DNA of 64,000 nucleotides from CAWBUW01 sp963792075 (lineage in GTDB: Bacteria > Chloroflexota > Anaerolineae > Anaerolineales > UBA4823), in contig CAWBUW010000012.1 of NCBI GenBank assembly GCA_963792075.1, positions 1,860,001-1,924,000 on the forward strand, given 5' to 3'. Of the stretch, positions 34,395 through 43,797 are shown one piece after another (position 1 is the first letter of the stretch; each line of letters opens with the position of its first letter). Below the pieces are notes generated by a model that made no database searches, was not told the DNA's origin, and saw only the letters and a list, made by a program, of their open reading frames with translations. The translations under genes and the position numbers were made by a program.

Positions 34395-35756
34395 TTAAAT
34401 CGTGGATGCTATGTTATCCCAATCCCCAGACCGCAGATTTGAAAATAGTTGTGGCTGTTCGAAGTAATACCCTAAATAGTATTGGTACACTTTTACTTCG
34501 TACGCCGGGAGCACGAAAATTTTGCTGCCAGGCTCCTCGCCGTTTCGCAGGATCAGTTCCTGGGCAATTTGTTTTCCATTACTCTTTTCTACGCCGTAAT
34601 AATATGTAATCCCAGGGATTGCAGAGAGTGAAACGATGAGCAGCAGGCCAGCGAATGCTGCCTGGGGGAGACGAGCGCTGCCTTTGATCCGGCGAGTGAT
34701 AAAAACATAGCTTTCAGCCAGCCCAACGGCCATCAGGATACAGATGTAAGGTATCAAGTGGATGATCTGGCGATAGACAAACCAGTAATTCCGCCAGGTA
34801 TCTAAGGCGATGATCGCCAGGATTTGGACGGGGAGGCTCAGGAACAACACAAGTGCTTTTCCTTTGTAATGGGCTGCTAAGCCAATCACCCCGAGAAGGG
34901 TGAAAAATAGGGTGAGGGTCTCTCCGATGCCCCATTGGAGGGTGTTGCTACATAGGTTGATGATTTCAAAACCAAACCCCTGGGCGAACACATCAAGAAA
35001 GGAGTCGTTATATTGGAGCAAAGCGGCGCTTGAAGAGGTGGTTGGCTTATAGATCAGGACGGCTGAGTAAAAAACGCCCCCGATTACCAGGTACGCGCAA
35101 AGATATCGGATGGCAGTATGGCTAACATCTTTCTGCGTCATCCAGAGATAAGCGGTATAGAGAAAACCTGTCACACCAGAAAGGATTACGTAAGGATGAA
35201 AAAATGCCCCAATGATCGAAAAGATGACCAGCCAGATCCAGGGGGCAAGTGTACCCTCTTCAATTCCTACGATCAAGAGATAGGTGGTAAACAGCGAGAA
35301 AAAGCCCAAGGCGGCATAGAAACGCATTTCCTGGGCGAAGAAGATCATGAGTGGATTAACCGCCAGCAGCCAGGTGGCAAGGAGAGCGATTTTCTCGTCC
35401 AGGAAGCGGCGGCTGAGCTTATAACACACATATAAGGATAAGGTGCTCCAGATAACCGAAGGGAAGCGGATAAATCCTTCGGCGTGATTGATCCCGATCA
35501 ACAACCTGGTTACAAAATAATCGAAGGGCATGGCCATGACATGGTTCCGGGCAATGTCCAGCAGCCCGCTCAGGGTGGGTTGCGAGGCCGCCAGGGCTTG
35601 CCCGGCTTCGTCATTCCACAGGCTGTATTTTCCCAGGTGATAGATACGGAGTAAAAAACCTGCCAGGATGATTCCGGACAGAATACTTCTGATAGATGGG
35701 GATGAATTTTTCCTGGCAGCCGTGTTGTTCCTGGTGATTTCGGATCGATCGTGCAT
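34395..35756 (-). CDS. GT39/ArnT-like membrane glycosyltransferase, cut short by an in-frame TAA
   Basis: 453 residues with about ten membrane helices. The first loop carries WNDEAGQALAAS, the acidic pair of GT39 (PMT/ArnT-like) enzymes, which transfer sugars from polyprenyl-phosphate donors to proteins or lipids outside the membrane. AQEMRFYA near residue 140 is also typical. The soluble C-terminal domain stops early at TAA 34395-34397 and continues in frame for 46 more residues. The main catalytic part is intact, so some activity may remain. Confidence 0.82.
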   Translation of the reverse strand: MHDRSEITRNNTAARKNSSPSIRSILSGIILAGFLLRIYHLGKYSLWNDEAGQALAASQPTLSGLLDIARNHVMAMPFDYFVTRLLIGINHAEGFIRFPSVIWSTLSLYVCYKLSRRFLDEKIALLATWLLAVNPLMIFFAQEMRFYAALGFFSLFTTYLLIVGIEEGTLAPWIWLVIFSIIGAFFHPYVILSGVTGFLYTAYLWMTQKDVSHTAIRYLCAYLVIGGVFYSAVLIYKPTTSSSAALLQYNDSFLDVFAQGFGFEIINLCSNTLQWGIGETLTLFFTLLGVIGLAAHYKGKALVLFLSLPVQILAIIALDTWRNYWFVYRQIIHLIPYICILMAVGLAESYVFITRRIKGSARLPQAAFAGLLLIVSLSAIPGITYYYGVEKSNGKQIAQELILRNGEEPGSKIFVLPAYEVKVYQYYLGYYFEQPQLFSNLRSGDWDNIASTI

Positions 35757-35809
35757 ATTCGGCTTGACTTTTTAAATATAATCTTGCTGGCGTGATGCAA
35801 AATTTTCCT

Positions 35810-37222
35810 TCATTCTTTGGAAGAGATCAGGGCCTGCTCGATGGCCTGGTGCAGGGAGCGCGCTTCAATAATCTCAATTTCTTTAGGCCAGGGTTCGCCA
35901 CGGCGCATGCGGCGGGGAACGATGGCAGTCTTGAAACCGAGCTTGGCGGCTTCCATCAGCCGGGCGGGCATCTGGCTGACCATGCGCAGCTCACCTGAGA
36001 GGCCAACTTCCCCGATCAACACAGTGTCGGCGCGCACAGGTAGGTCGCGCACGGAGGAGGCGAGGGCGACGGCAGTCGCCAGGTCGGCGGCAGGCTCGGT
36101 GATGCGGATGCCACCGATCACGTTGACGAAGATATCCTGCTCACCCAGGCGCAGTCCAACGCGGCGGGTGAGCACAGCCGTGGTGAGCAGCAGGCGGTTG
36201 ATATCCACGCCGTTGGGCGTGCGCCGCGGATTGCCAAAGGAGGTGGGGCTGGTCAGGCCCTGGATTTCTACCAGCAGCGGGCGCGTGCCTTCCATTGTGA
36301 CGGCAATCGCCGAACCGGGCGCGTTGACCATGCGCTCGGCCAGGAAGGCCTCCGAGGGGTTGGTGATCTCGACCAGCCCACGCTCGCGCATCTCGAACAC
36401 ACCTACTTCAGACGTGGCGCCAAAGCGGTTCTTGACCGAGCGCAGCAGGCGGTAAGATTGGAAGCGGTCGCCTTCCAGGTAAAGCACGGTATCTACAATG
36501 TGTTCCAGCACGCGCGGACCGGCAATCATGCCTTCTTTGGTGACGTGCCCGATGAGGAACACAGAAATGCCGCTGGATTTTGCCAGCTCGCGCAAGCGCG
36601 AGGCGCACTCGCGCACCTGGGATACGGAACCGGCGGAGGATTCCAATTCTGGCAGGTAGGTGGTCTGGATCGAATCCAGGATGAGAAGCGTAGGCTTGAC
36701 CTCGCGCAGGTGCTCGAGGATAGCGTTCAGGTTAGTCTCGGTAACCAGGTAAAGCTCATCGGGCAAATCCTGGGCGGGTCCGGCATCGGCTTCGGTTGGT
36801 CGCAGCAGGCGCAAGGCGCGCATCTTGATCTGGCGCTCGGATTCTTCGCCGGAGACGTACAGCACGGTCAGGCCGCGCGCCAGCTCCAATGCAACCTGCA
36901 GCAGCAGCGTGGACTTGCCGATGCCCGGGTCGCCGCCGATGAGCACGATGGACCCCGGAACGATGCCGCCGCCAAGCACACGCGAGAATTCGCCCATCGC
37001 GAGCGGTAGACGCTCTTCAACATCGCCAGTAATCTCGGTCATTTTGTGCGGCGTGGAGGTAATGGCGAGGCCGGACAGGTTTTTACTGCTGGTGGCAGCA
37101 GACGGCGCGACGACTTCTTCCACCATGGAGTTGTAGGTTCCGCAGCCGGGGCAGCGGCCCATGGCGCGGGCGCTGGTGCGCCCGCACTGCTGACAGACGT
37201 AACGAGTGTAAGTTTTTGGCAT
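35810..37222 (-). CDS. radA: DNA repair protein RadA
   Basis: 470 residues, a RecA-like branch-migration factor. The start MPKTYTRYVCQQCG at 37222 fits the family. An extended open frame upstream is not credible. It has an N-terminal zinc motif CQQCG...CPGCG, Walker A GGDPGIGKST near residue 97, the KNRFG motif (SVKNRFGATSEVGVFEM) near residue 253 and a Lon-like C-terminal domain (VGLSGELR). TATAAT ends 6 bases before the ATG, and AAGG is the only ribosome-site-like sequence. Confidence 0.96.
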   Translation of the reverse strand: MPKTYTRYVCQQCGRTSARAMGRCPGCGTYNSMVEEVVAPSAATSSKNLSGLAITSTPHKMTEITGDVEERLPLAMGEFSRVLGGGIVPGSIVLIGGDPGIGKSTLLLQVALELARGLTVLYVSGEESERQIKMRALRLLRPTEADAGPAQDLPDELYLVTETNLNAILEHLREVKPTLLILDSIQTTYLPELESSAGSVSQVRECASRLRELAKSSGISVFLIGHVTKEGMIAGPRVLEHIVDTVLYLEGDRFQSYRLLRSVKNRFGATSEVGVFEMRERGLVEITNPSEAFLAERMVNAPGSAIAVTMEGTRPLLVEIQGLTSPTSFGNPRRTPNGVDINRLLLTTAVLTRRVGLRLGEQDIFVNVIGGIRITEPAADLATAVALASSVRDLPVRADTVLIGEVGLSGELRMVSQMPARLMEAAKLGFKTAIVPRRMRRGEPWPKEIEIIEARSLHQAIEQALISSKE

Positions 37223-37228
37223 AGCCTT

Positions 37229-37259
37229 ATTATATAGAATAATAGGGTGTTGTGTGCAA
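37229..37259 (-). promoter_or_regulatory. radA promoter, adjacent to the start codon
   Basis: The -35 TTGCAC (37254-37259) is 17 bases from TATATA (37231-37236) or 19 from TATAAT (37229-37234). The TATAAT ends 6 bases before the ATG. The -35 lies in the stem of the clpC terminator, so ending clpC and starting radA share sequence. Confidence 0.5.
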
Positions 37260-37279
37260 ACTTGCACCCAACACCCTAT
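37242..37279 (-). terminator. hairpin between clpC and radA
   Basis: ATAGGGTGTTG (37242-37252) pairs with CAACACCCTAT (37269-37279), and inner GTGCAA/TTGCAC extends the stem. It stands 20 bases past the clpC stop. Confidence 0.7.
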
Positions 37280-37298
37280 CGGTAAACAGGCGGAAATC

Positions 37299-39821
37299 CT
37301 AGCTGGGTATTGGCTCGCTGGGTGTCTCAGCGACTTTTTCTTCTTCCGGTTCCTTGCGTTCGAGGACGATTTCGCCTTCGCGCGCTTCGACCATGATGGC
37401 ATCACCATCGTGGAAGCTGCCGCTCAGCAGCGCATCGGAGAGGGGATCTTCCACCTTCTGCTGGATCACACGGCGCAGCGGGCGAGCGCCCATATCTGGG
37501 TCGAAACCCTGTTCGGCGAGCATCTCCAGCGCAGCGGGCGTAGCTTTGAGATCCACGGCATGTTCCACCAGGCGCAGCGCGACCTTATTCAACTCGAGCT
37601 CAACGATTTTCTTGATGTCTTCCTTGATCAGCGAGCGGAAGACGATGACCGAATCCAGGCGGTTGATGAACTCGGGGCGGAACACACGGCGCAGCGATTC
37701 CATCAGCTTCTTGCGCATGTCTTCATAGGCCAGGCGTTCTTCAACAGCCTCGTCATGCTTGAGCGAGAAGCCCAACGATGTTTGGCGTTTGATCATATCT
37801 GCGCCAACGTTGGAGGTCATAATTATGATGGCATTGCGGAAATCTACCTTGCGACCGCGGGCATCGGCCAGGTGGCCTTCTTCCATGATCTGGAGCAGCA
37901 TATTATGCGCTTCGGGATGCGCTTTTTCCACTTCGTCAAAGACGACGATGGAATAGGGCCGGCGGCGCAAAGCCTCGGTAAGCTGGCCGGCTTCTTCGTA
38001 GCCGACATAGCCGGGAGGCGCGCCGACCAGACGGCTGACGGAGTGGCGTTCCATGAACTCGGACATATCGAGCTGGATCAGCGCGTCTTCGCTGCCGAAG
38101 AGGAAGCGGGCCAGTGCTTTGGTCAGCTCTGTTTTGCCCACACCCGTGGGACCCAGGAAGATAAATGAGCCGATCGGGCGGCGGGGATCTTTAAGCCCGG
38201 CGCGCGCCCGGCGGACGGCCTTAGAGATCGCCTGGATCGCCTCTTCCTGGCCGATGATCGCCTGGCGCAGCTCATCTTCCATCTTCAGCAAGCGCTGCGA
38301 TTCGGCCTGAGCGATCTGCATCACCGGGACACCCGTCCACATGGAGACGACCTCGGCGATATCATCGGCAGAGACGATCGGGCTGTTGGTGCGATCCCAA
38401 ACGGTGCGCAGGCGCTCGAGCTGGAGTTCCAGGTCGTCTGCTTTTTGCTGTAGTTCCTGGGCGTCATCGTTGCGTCCATCTTCCAGGGCTAAAGCCTGGT
38501 TCTGGCGCATCTCACGCACCTGAGTGGTGAGGTCCTTGGCAGTCTTGGCTGCAGGGCTTTTGTACATGCGCACGCGCGAGGAAGACTCGTCGATCAAGTC
38601 AATTGCCTTGTCTGGCAGGAAACGTTCGGTAACGTAGCGAGACGAGAGCCGCACCGCGGCTTCCAGTGCATCATCAGAGATGGTCAAGCGGTGGTGTTCT
38701 TCATAAGCGGGGCGGATGCCGCGCAGGATTGCGATGGTCTCATCCATACTGGGCTCGTCCACCTGGATGGGTTGGAAGCGGCGCTCAAGGGCGGCATCGC
38801 TCTCGATGTGTTTGCGGTATTCATCCAGTGTGGTTGCACCAATTACCTGCAACTCGCCGCGCGAAAGGGCGGGCTTAAGGATGTTGGCCGCATCCACCTG
38901 GGAGCCTGCCGCGCCCGCACCCACCAACATATGCACTTCGTCAATGAACAGGATGGATTCGGAGGCCTTGAGTTCGTCGATCACGCGTTTGAGGCGCTCT
39001 TCGAACTGGCCGCGGTACATCGTGCCAGCGACGAGCGAGCCGACATCAAGCTGCAGCAGGCGCTTACCCAACAATGGGGCAGGCACATCGCCTTCGACGA
39101 TACGCTGCGCCAGACCTTCGACGATGGCGGTCTTGCCCACGCCTGGTTCACCGATCAGGGCGGGGTTGTTCTTGGTGCGGCGGGCCAGGATCTGGATAAC
39201 ACGTTCGATCTCCATCTGGCGGCCGATCACAGGGTCCAACTTGCCTTCTTCGGCGAGTGAAGTCAGGTCCGTAGCGAGTTGATCCACCATGGGGGTCTTC
39301 CCCTTGGGAGCTTGCTGCGGCTGCTGCGACTGTGCCTCACCCTGGGCAGCTTTTTGCGGCTCGTGGGGCGTAGAGGTACGCCGGGTGGAGCTGGATTCTT
39401 GCAGCACGCGGCGGGTCTGGCGGCGCACTTGCTCAGGTGTGACGCCCAGTTTGCGCAGCACGTCCAATGCCATGCCATCGCCATAGCTCACCAGGCCGAG
39501 CAGCAGGTGCTCGGTGCCAATGTAATGGTGGCCCATTTTCTTAGCTTCTTCGATCGCCAGTTCTAGCACCTGTTGCGTACCAGGGGAAAGGTCCAGCTTG
39601 GCGCCGCGATAATCGCCAGGGCCGACCAGGCGTTCGATGACTTCCTGCACCCGGTTGGCTTCCAGGCCTAATTCGCGCAAGACACGGCCAGCGACCCCGC
39701 CCTCATCCCGGATGAGTCCGAGGAGCAGGTGCTCGGTGCCGATATAGTTGTGACGCATGCGTTCCGCTTCTTGATGGGCCAGGCCCAGCACCCTGCGTGC
39801 ACGCTGTGTAAAACGTTCCAT
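37299..39821 (-). CDS. clpC: ATP-dependent Clp protease ATP-binding subunit ClpC
   Basis: 840 residues from ATG 39821. Two N-domain repeats (GTEHLLLGL occurs twice), AAA-1 with GEPGVGKTAIVEGLAQRIVE near residue 235, a UVR-like coiled middle (LEDGRNDDAQELQQKADDLE), AAA-2 with GPTGVGKTELTKAL near residue 560, and a C-terminal ClpP-docking region. AGGAGG is 15 bases from this ATG but 6 from an in-frame TTG at 39830, which would give MAGMERF and may be the true start. It unfolds proteins for ClpP. Confidence 0.96.
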   Translation of the reverse strand: MERFTQRARRVLGLAHQEAERMRHNYIGTEHLLLGLIRDEGGVAGRVLRELGLEANRVQEVIERLVGPGDYRGAKLDLSPGTQQVLELAIEEAKKMGHHYIGTEHLLLGLVSYGDGMALDVLRKLGVTPEQVRRQTRRVLQESSSTRRTSTPHEPQKAAQGEAQSQQPQQAPKGKTPMVDQLATDLTSLAEEGKLDPVIGRQMEIERVIQILARRTKNNPALIGEPGVGKTAIVEGLAQRIVEGDVPAPLLGKRLLQLDVGSLVAGTMYRGQFEERLKRVIDELKASESILFIDEVHMLVGAGAAGSQVDAANILKPALSRGELQVIGATTLDEYRKHIESDAALERRFQPIQVDEPSMDETIAILRGIRPAYEEHHRLTISDDALEAAVRLSSRYVTERFLPDKAIDLIDESSSRVRMYKSPAAKTAKDLTTQVREMRQNQALALEDGRNDDAQELQQKADDLELQLERLRTVWDRTNSPIVSADDIAEVVSMWTGVPVMQIAQAESQRLLKMEDELRQAIIGQEEAIQAISKAVRRARAGLKDPRRPIGSFIFLGPTGVGKTELTKALARFLFGSEDALIQLDMSEFMERHSVSRLVGAPPGYVGYEEAGQLTEALRRRPYSIVVFDEVEKAHPEAHNMLLQIMEEGHLADARGRKVDFRNAIIIMTSNVGADMIKRQTSLGFSLKHDEAVEERLAYEDMRKKLMESLRRVFRPEFINRLDSVIVFRSLIKEDIKKIVELELNKVALRLVEHAVDLKATPAALEMLAEQGFDPDMGARPLRRVIQQKVEDPLSDALLSGSFHDGDAIMVEAREGEIVLERKEPEEEKVAETPSEPIPS

Positions 39822-40006
39822 GCCAGCCAAGGCATTCCTCCTGCCGCAACCGCGGCTGTTGTTTGGCAAATGTTGTGAACCTGGCAGCGGCACTGCTGCT
39901 GCTAAATGCACAACGCATATTCTTGAGTTAATTTATCCAAATGGATTCTACCAGAGTTTCACGTGGCTGCATCGGTATTACAATTAGAGAATTGTTAGAT
40001 ATTTAA

Positions 40007-40043
40007 AGAGGGTGAGAACGGGCAAAGCCCGTTCTCACCCTCT
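40007..40043. repeat. 17-bp-arm perfect palindrome, GGGC-AAA-GCCC core
   Basis: Arms 40007-40023 and 40027-40043 match perfectly. It lies past the S1-protein stop and before clpC. On the minus strand it is followed by TTTAAATATCT, so it may serve as a terminator for the S1 gene. Confidence 0.85.
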
Positions 40044-40074
40044 AAATTAATCAGGGGCTGCCCGGAGGCAGGAT

Positions 40075-41388
40075 TTACTTTTCTTCTTCTTTTTCTTCTT
40101 TTTCAGCTTCAGGTTCGGGTTTGGCTTCAGGTTCAGGTTCAACTTCGACTTCAGCAGCGGCGTGCGAATCGCCGACTTCGTCGGAAAGAGCCATCTTCCA
40201 GTCCAGGTCTGCGTAGGCAGGGGAGTCCACCTTGCGCAGGCTCAGGCCAATGCGGCGACGTTCTGGGTCGATCTTGATCACGCGCAGGGTGACCACATCA
40301 CCTTCTTTGACGGCTTCCTTGGGGTGGGTAATGCGGTTCTCGCTGAGTTCGGAAACATGGATCAGGCCTTCGAGGTCTTCACCCAGGCGGGCAAAGGCAC
40401 CGAACTTGGTCAGGTGCGTAATGGTGCCTTCAACCAACTGGCCCTCTTTGATGTGCGAGACTTTCTTGGTCCACGGATCGGGCTGGAGCTGGCGGATGGA
40501 AAGGCCGATGCGCTTGCGTTCTCGATCAATCGAGATGACGCGTACCTGGACTTCCTGACCAACCTTGAGCACTTCGTTGGGGTGGTTGATGCGTTCCCAA
40601 CTGATCTCGGAGAGATGGACCAGGCCATCTGCGCCGTCAATGTTGACAAACGCACCAAAATCAGCCAGGGAGGTCACCCGACCGGTGCGGGTGGAGCCCT
40701 CTTCGAGCTCGTCCAACAGGCGATCCTTGATGGTCTCGCGGGTTTCTTGCAAGGCGGAGCGCTCTGAAAGGATCAGGCGATGGCGCTGGCGATCCACCTC
40801 GATAACGCGGACAGTGATCGGCTCGCCAATCATCTTGGCCCAACGTCCTTCGGGATTATCACCGCCGCTTTCAGGTCGGCGCATGACGCTGATCTGAGAG
40901 GCAGGCACAAAGCCGCGCAGGTTGCCAATGGGGACAATCAGACCGCCTTTGTTGTAGCCAACGATCTTGGATTTGTGCACCTCGCCCGAGGTCAGCATTT
41001 CCTCGACCTTGAGCCAGTCATGCTCTTCGCGGGCGCGAACATATGAGAGCACGAGGTTCCCGTTTTGATCCTCAGGGTTGATCACATAGACGGGGATTTC
41101 CTGGCCGATCTGGAAACTGGCTATGTCTTCCGGCGCGATTGCTTCTTTCTCGCGTCCTGAGATTACACCCTCAGATTTAGTGCCAACACTGACGAGAATT
41201 TCATTGTCACTGATGCTGGCGATGAAGCCTGTACGAATTTCACCTTGTTTGGGAAAATCTAACTGCAACCCCTCTTCGTTCAAGAGCATTTCCATATATT
41301 CGGCGGATTGCTCTTCTGGGTGCTGCTCTACAGACTGGTCATTGGCGGGTACTGCCTCCTGCCCAAGCTGGGCATTGTCTTGATCCAT
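40075..41388 (-). CDS. rpsA: S1 RNA-binding domain protein (ribosomal protein S1-like)
   Basis: 437 residues with four S1 (OB-fold) domains at about 34-110, 118-205, 215-290 and 303-375. Domains 3 and 4 carry the classic G-x-V-T-x-L-x-x-FGAFV and GLVHLSEIS motifs. The tail is very acidic (E/K/P-rich). E. coli S1 has six domains; four-domain forms are usual outside Proteobacteria. It helps ribosomes bind mRNA. GGAG lies 12 bases before the ATG. Confidence 0.92.
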   Translation of the reverse strand: MDQDNAQLGQEAVPANDQSVEQHPEEQSAEYMEMLLNEEGLQLDFPKQGEIRTGFIASISDNEILVSVGTKSEGVISGREKEAIAPEDIASFQIGQEIPVYVINPEDQNGNLVLSYVRAREEHDWLKVEEMLTSGEVHKSKIVGYNKGGLIVPIGNLRGFVPASQISVMRRPESGGDNPEGRWAKMIGEPITVRVIEVDRQRHRLILSERSALQETRETIKDRLLDELEEGSTRTGRVTSLADFGAFVNIDGADGLVHLSEISWERINHPNEVLKVGQEVQVRVISIDRERKRIGLSIRQLQPDPWTKKVSHIKEGQLVEGTITHLTKFGAFARLGEDLEGLIHVSELSENRITHPKEAVKEGDVVTLRVIKIDPERRRIGLSLRKVDSPAYADLDWKMALSDEVGDSHAAAEVEVEPEPEAKPEPEAEKEEKEEEK

Positions 41389-41507
41389 AGAATTATTTAC
41401 TCCGGCTTAAAAGATTAGGGCTACATTATACCTTACTTTTTTGATAATAACGGACAATATTTCTATGAAAATCAAAGTCAGCAAGGTAATCGAATCTGGG
41501 CGATAGA

Positions 41508-42497
41508 TTACCCGAAGGTTGATGCCACCGGCAGATCGCCTGCCGGCTGGGCAGCGCACACGGCCCGCTGGATCGCCTGGGCAATTCCCTCAGCCGCCAG
41601 TGCGCCCACCAGGTTAACGTCCGCCGGGATTTCTCCGCTGGCAAGGGTGAAGAGGGTGTCGCCATCCAGCAGGGTGTGGGCGGGGTGGATAGCGCGTGCC
41701 AGTCCATCCTGTGCCATCTGGGCGACAAAGTTAGCCTGTTCTTTGTTCAGGCTGGCGTTCGTCGCGATCACGCCGATCGTGGTATTGCCGCCGCGAGCCA
41801 AGGGCTGGGGCGGCTGTGCAGCGAGGAATTTGAGCACCTCAAGCGTATCGGCAAAAGGTCCGCCGGGCTGACCGGATGGGCGGCGCGTGCCGGCGATGAT
41901 CTTCCCGCTGGCAGGTTCAATCACATCGCCGAGGGCATTAACGACGACCAGCGCGCCGATAACCAATCCGTTGGGCAGGCGCAGCGTGGCGCCGCCGATA
42001 CCGCTTTTCATTGCCAGGCTCATGCCCAGTGCTTTGCCGACCGTGGCTCCCATCCCTGCGCCCATGCAGCCCTCCGCGGGAAGCTGATCCACTGCGTTGA
42101 GGCAAGCCTGGTAGCCCATCTCGGCGTCCGGGCGCCGGTCTGCCCGCCCGATGGCCAGGTCAAAGATCACTGCCGCGGGGACGATAGGAACGCGGGCGAC
42201 ACCCGTTTCGAAGCCGGCGCCGTGTTCTTCCAGGAAACGCATCACCCCGCTGGCAGCGTCCAGGCCAAAAGCGGAGCCGCCTGCCAGCAGCACGGCATGT
42301 GCCTGCTGGACCAGGTGCAGCGGGCGCAGGGCGTCCGTTTCACGCGTGCCGGGCGCACCGCCGCGCTGGTCAACGCCTGCCACCGCGCCCTGCGGGCAGA
42401 GCACCACCGTGCAGCCCGTCAGGGCAGCTTCATCTTGTGCGTGCCCGACAGAAAACCCGGGCACATGGAAACCAGGGAGGAAATCATTGGTGTTCAT
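41508..42497 (-). CDS. P1/DmpA-family peptidase (S58)
   Basis: 329 residues, start at MNTNDFLPGF. Self-processing N-terminal-nucleophile peptidase family, which includes DmpA aminopeptidase and related amidases. Visible blocks: GCTVVLCPQGAVAGVDQRGG, LLAGGSAFGLDAASG, GMGATVGKALGM and the processing-site region GGNTTIGVIATNA near residue 245. AIHPAHTLLDGDTLFTLA follows. No Shine-Dalgarno; a TTGCTT-N17-TACACT promoter ends 7 bases before the ATG. The physiological substrate is not known. Confidence 0.88.
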   Translation of the reverse strand: MNTNDFLPGFHVPGFSVGHAQDEAALTGCTVVLCPQGAVAGVDQRGGAPGTRETDALRPLHLVQQAHAVLLAGGSAFGLDAASGVMRFLEEHGAGFETGVARVPIVPAAVIFDLAIGRADRRPDAEMGYQACLNAVDQLPAEGCMGAGMGATVGKALGMSLAMKSGIGGATLRLPNGLVIGALVVVNALGDVIEPASGKIIAGTRRPSGQPGGPFADTLEVLKFLAAQPPQPLARGGNTTIGVIATNASLNKEQANFVAQMAQDGLARAIHPAHTLLDGDTLFTLASGEIPADVNLVGALAAEGIAQAIQRAVCAAQPAGDLPVASTFG

Positions 42498-42504
42498 GCT
42501 GCAA

Positions 42505-42533
42505 AGTGTATGCGAAAAGGGCCAAAAAAGCAA
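42505..42533 (-). promoter_or_regulatory. promoter directly before the P1 peptidase gene
   Basis: TTGCTT (42528-42533), 17-base spacer and TACACT (42505-42510) on the minus strand, 7 bases from ATG 42497. It is back to back with the tRNA-Lys promoter. Confidence 0.5.
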
Positions 42534-42544
42534 CCAATTTACCT

Positions 42545-42572
42545 TTGACAAGCGGGCCAAACGCGGTATAAT
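42545..42572 (+). promoter_or_regulatory. tRNA-Lys promoter
   Basis: TTGACA (42545-42550), 16-base spacer, perfect TATAAT (42567-42572), then CCCCCGC and the tRNA at 42593. Confidence 0.85.
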
Positions 42573-42592
42573 TCCCCCGCTAAAAACGAGTT

Positions 42593-42664
<72 letters not shown>

Positions 42665-42681
42665 CCTAGATCTGGCGGTAT

Positions 42682-42730
42682 GACGACTTTCAATGCCCAT
42701 ATATGGCGGTGAAAGTCGTCTTATTTTAAT
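42682..42730 (+). terminator. intrinsic terminator of tRNA-Lys
   Basis: GACGACTTTCA (42682-42692) pairs with TGAAAGTCGTC (42710-42720), followed by TTATTTTAAT. Confidence 0.85.
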
Positions 42731-43061
42731 ATTCGGAGTTAAATATTGAAAAAGTACTGCAATCAGGATGCATCTAGAAGGAGACGCATACGGCCCTGGA
42801 TGAATTGCTTGGCATGGCAATTGAGGTCGTTCCGAACTTTGCCGGGCAGACCTTTCGGAGATTCCCTAAAGCCGTAATAGGAGAGCTGGGGAGCATGTCC
42901 CAATCCACCAACAGCAAGTTCAGGCTGGTTGCCGGGGCACTGGCTAATGTGGTGGACCAATCGGCGGCTTACCCAATCACTTCCATATTCATATCAATAA
43001 GTATAAAGGCGTAGAGTCTCAAAAGCGTCATAAGACACCGCTTCCTTTCAGCCTATACTAT
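42731..43061. other. about 330 bases without a recognised gene
   Basis: Frames of 65 to 69 codons are open on both strands (plus 42805-43014, ending ISISIKA; minus 42763-42960). Neither has a ribosome site or a known motif. The plus frame stays open upstream of its first ATG (TALDELLGMAIEVVPNFAG), so it could be a decayed gene end. I cannot assign it. Confidence 0.4.
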
Positions 43062-43679
43062 CTATGGAACCAGCCGCGCCAGGAAAGTAGAAAGGTCTAA
43101 GGATTCAAGCTGCTCCGTAGTGGTAAGCGCCAATTCTTTGGAGACACTCATCCCTCCAACTATATAGTGCGTGCTGTTTTCTTTCCATTCTACAGCAAAA
43201 CCGCCCCCTGTAGCGGCTGGGAAACAACCTTCCAGGCCGCGAACCGTCACTGGCTCGCTGGGATTATTCTCGAGGCTGACGCAATACTGGTATTGGTCAG
43301 CCTCCGTGCCACCCAACAGGCGCAGAACAATGCCCTGATTTGAATCCATAAATTCCAAAGCAAAACCACCTGAGTCGGCGTGGGAATTTTCTTGGCTCAA
43401 GACAAACCCTTCAGGCAAGACAGTCGGCCAAAAGTAGGTAATGGTCCCGGTTGGCGTAGGGGAATCCGATGGGACAGGCTCGGATTGTATTGCAGTTGGC
43501 GATGCCTGAACCGAGATTGGTGTAAAGGTGGTTTGCGGTGTAATAACTTGCGGATTGTTTTGAGCGATTGCGGTTAAAGTTGCATTAACGATATCAGCCA
43601 TGTTCTGGGTTGACTGAGGCTGTACTCCACAGGCAAAAATTCCAAGAAGTAAGGGAAGTAGATAAAGTAATTTTTTCAT
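43062..43679 (-). CDS. lipoprotein, unknown
   Basis: 205 residues. The signal peptide ends with the lipobox LGIFAC (Cys near residue 17). A Thr/Pro/Ser-rich linker runs to about residue 80, then a beta-rich domain (TYFWPTVLPEGFVLSQE, YIVGGMSVSKELALTT) of the type seen in DUF4367-like outer-surface domains. AAGGAG precedes the ATG. It is probably anchored on the outer face of the cell membrane. No operon partner: the next gene is more than 260 bases away. Confidence 0.78.
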   Translation of the reverse strand: MKKLLYLLPLLLGIFACGVQPQSTQNMADIVNATLTAIAQNNPQVITPQTTFTPISVQASPTAIQSEPVPSDSPTPTGTITYFWPTVLPEGFVLSQENSHADSGGFALEFMDSNQGIVLRLLGGTEADQYQYCVSLENNPSEPVTVRGLEGCFPAATGGGFAVEWKENSTHYIVGGMSVSKELALTTTEQLESLDLSTFLARLVP

Positions 43680-43797
43680 TTTTTCTCCTTGCAGGTAATG
43701 ACGATGGCGGATGAATAAAGTTCCACGGCGCGAGTGCGCCGTAGAGTATCAGGCTCACATTGGCTACTGTGTAGATGATTAGAATAAGCGTAATTTC

